Source: Comamonas sp. | GTDB taxonomy: Bacteria > Pseudomonadota > Gammaproteobacteria > Burkholderiales > Burkholderiaceae_C | Reading direction: 5' to 3' | NCBI GenBank assembly: GCA_018384835.1 | Contig: JAHAYB010000050.1 | Location: 1 to 6,500 of the forward strand | DNA length: 6,500 nucleotides | Shown: positions 6,162-6,500 of the stretch, in pieces | Numbering within the stretch: the first letter of the stretch is position 1 | Layout of the letters: each line of letters begins with the position of its first letter | The notes under the pieces: model-generated | What the model was told of the DNA's origin: nothing | The model's database searches: none | The model's input: the letters and a program-made list of their open reading frames with translations, nothing else | Made by a program: the position numbers and the translations under genes

Positions 6162-6500
6162 ATGAAGCCAAAGAAAAGCTGCTGCTCAATTGCTGGTGTA
6201 GTAACTGCTCTAGCGCGGCGGCCAGTGGCTCGGCCTGCTGCTGTGCTGGAGTCAGGGGGGGCGTAGTGCTGAGCTTGGTTTGCCATTGTGCCCAGTGCTG
6301 TTGCAGTTGGCTGTCTAGCTGGCTGCGCCACTGCTCCAAGCGCTGGGCTAGCTCTGTGGTGTTCATGCGGCCTTGATGCGCTACTTCCAAGTATTGCAGG
6401 CAGGCTAACAGCACTTGCTGCTGTTGCAGCGCTAGCACAGGCACGGGGGCATAACGGATGGGGGTGGGGGGGCTTGGGTCGGAGGGGGGGGCTGCTTGCA
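6160..6500 (-). CDS. Hypothetical Gln/Pro-rich protein, C-terminal part only
   Basis: An open frame runs from the right edge to a TAA at 6160-6162, giving 112 residues with no start needed inside the window. I do not recognise the family. The first visible part is Pro-rich (APPSDPSPPTPIRYAP) and lies over G7 and G8 tracts of the plus strand. A Gln/Leu-rich, probably helical part follows, with LALQQQQVLLACLQYLEVA and LAQRLEQWRSQLDSQLQQHW, then a shorter proline stretch (STTPPLTPAQQQ), and it ends in SSSFSLAS. No signal peptide or membrane segment is visible in this portion. The uninterrupted frame, the G+C near 60% as in pepA, and plausible amphipathic helices support real coding. A GTG at 6444 is an unlikely start because the frame continues upstream. 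It converges with the aminotransferase gene, with 39 bases between them. Confidence 0.65.
   Translation of the reverse strand, partial: QAAPPSDPSPPTPIRYAPVPVLALQQQQVLLACLQYLEVAHQGRMNTTELAQRLEQWRSQLDSQLQQHWAQWQTKLSTTPPLTPAQQQAEPLAAALEQLLHQQLSSSFSLAS

Noticed and set aside
6125..6331. Minus-strand frame at 6125-6331 as an alternative gene
   Set aside because: It overlaps the longer frame that stays open to the window edge and has no ribosome-binding site or motif.
1..6500. A novel defence, mobile or CRISPR-like system
   Set aside because: No transposase, integrase, nuclease, toxin-antitoxin pair, spaced repeats or tRNA was seen. All full genes belong to known housekeeping families.

Overview
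This window reads as chromosomal housekeeping DNA from a betaproteobacterium, most likely order Burkholderiales and close to Comamonadaceae. The reasons are the arrangement of a leucyl aminopeptidase gene divergent from lptF-lptG, followed by a CysB-type regulator, and the close resemblance (from memory, not from a search) of the LptF and CysB-type proteins to those of that group. Taxonomy is inference.

Layout: positions 1-1622 hold pepA on the minus strand. Its catalytic core is complete, but the gene runs off the left edge inside a long Ala/Lys/Pro tail that E. coli PepA does not have. A 24-base gap separates it from a plus-strand cluster: lptF (1647-2771), lptG (2797-3927), a CysB-family LysR regulator (3944-4885) and a YbdL-like methionine aminotransferase (4933-6120), with gaps of only 25, 16 and 47 bases. 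A partial, unrecognised Gln/Pro-rich gene (6160-6500, minus) converges on the aminotransferase and runs off the right edge.

Working together: LptF and LptG are the inner-membrane permease pair of the LPS transporter, and normally act with LptB, LptC and the LptA/D/E bridge, none of which is encoded here. The regulator keeps the residues that bind sulfate in CysB, and the aminotransferase belongs to a family that acts on methionine, so the second half of the cluster suggests a sulfur-amino-acid theme. Co-transcription of all four genes is inferred from spacing only.

Base composition is uneven. pepA, the first third of lptF and the right-edge gene are about 60% G+C in sampled rows, while most of the sequence from about 2100 to 6120 is nearer 40-50%. 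Long G runs on the plus strand sit in both edge genes. I found no RNA gene, CRISPR array, insertion sequence or defence cassette, and no convincing undescribed system. The most unusual items are the PepA tail with its tandem repeats and G11/G8 tracts, the composition change, and a few small repeats and hairpins.
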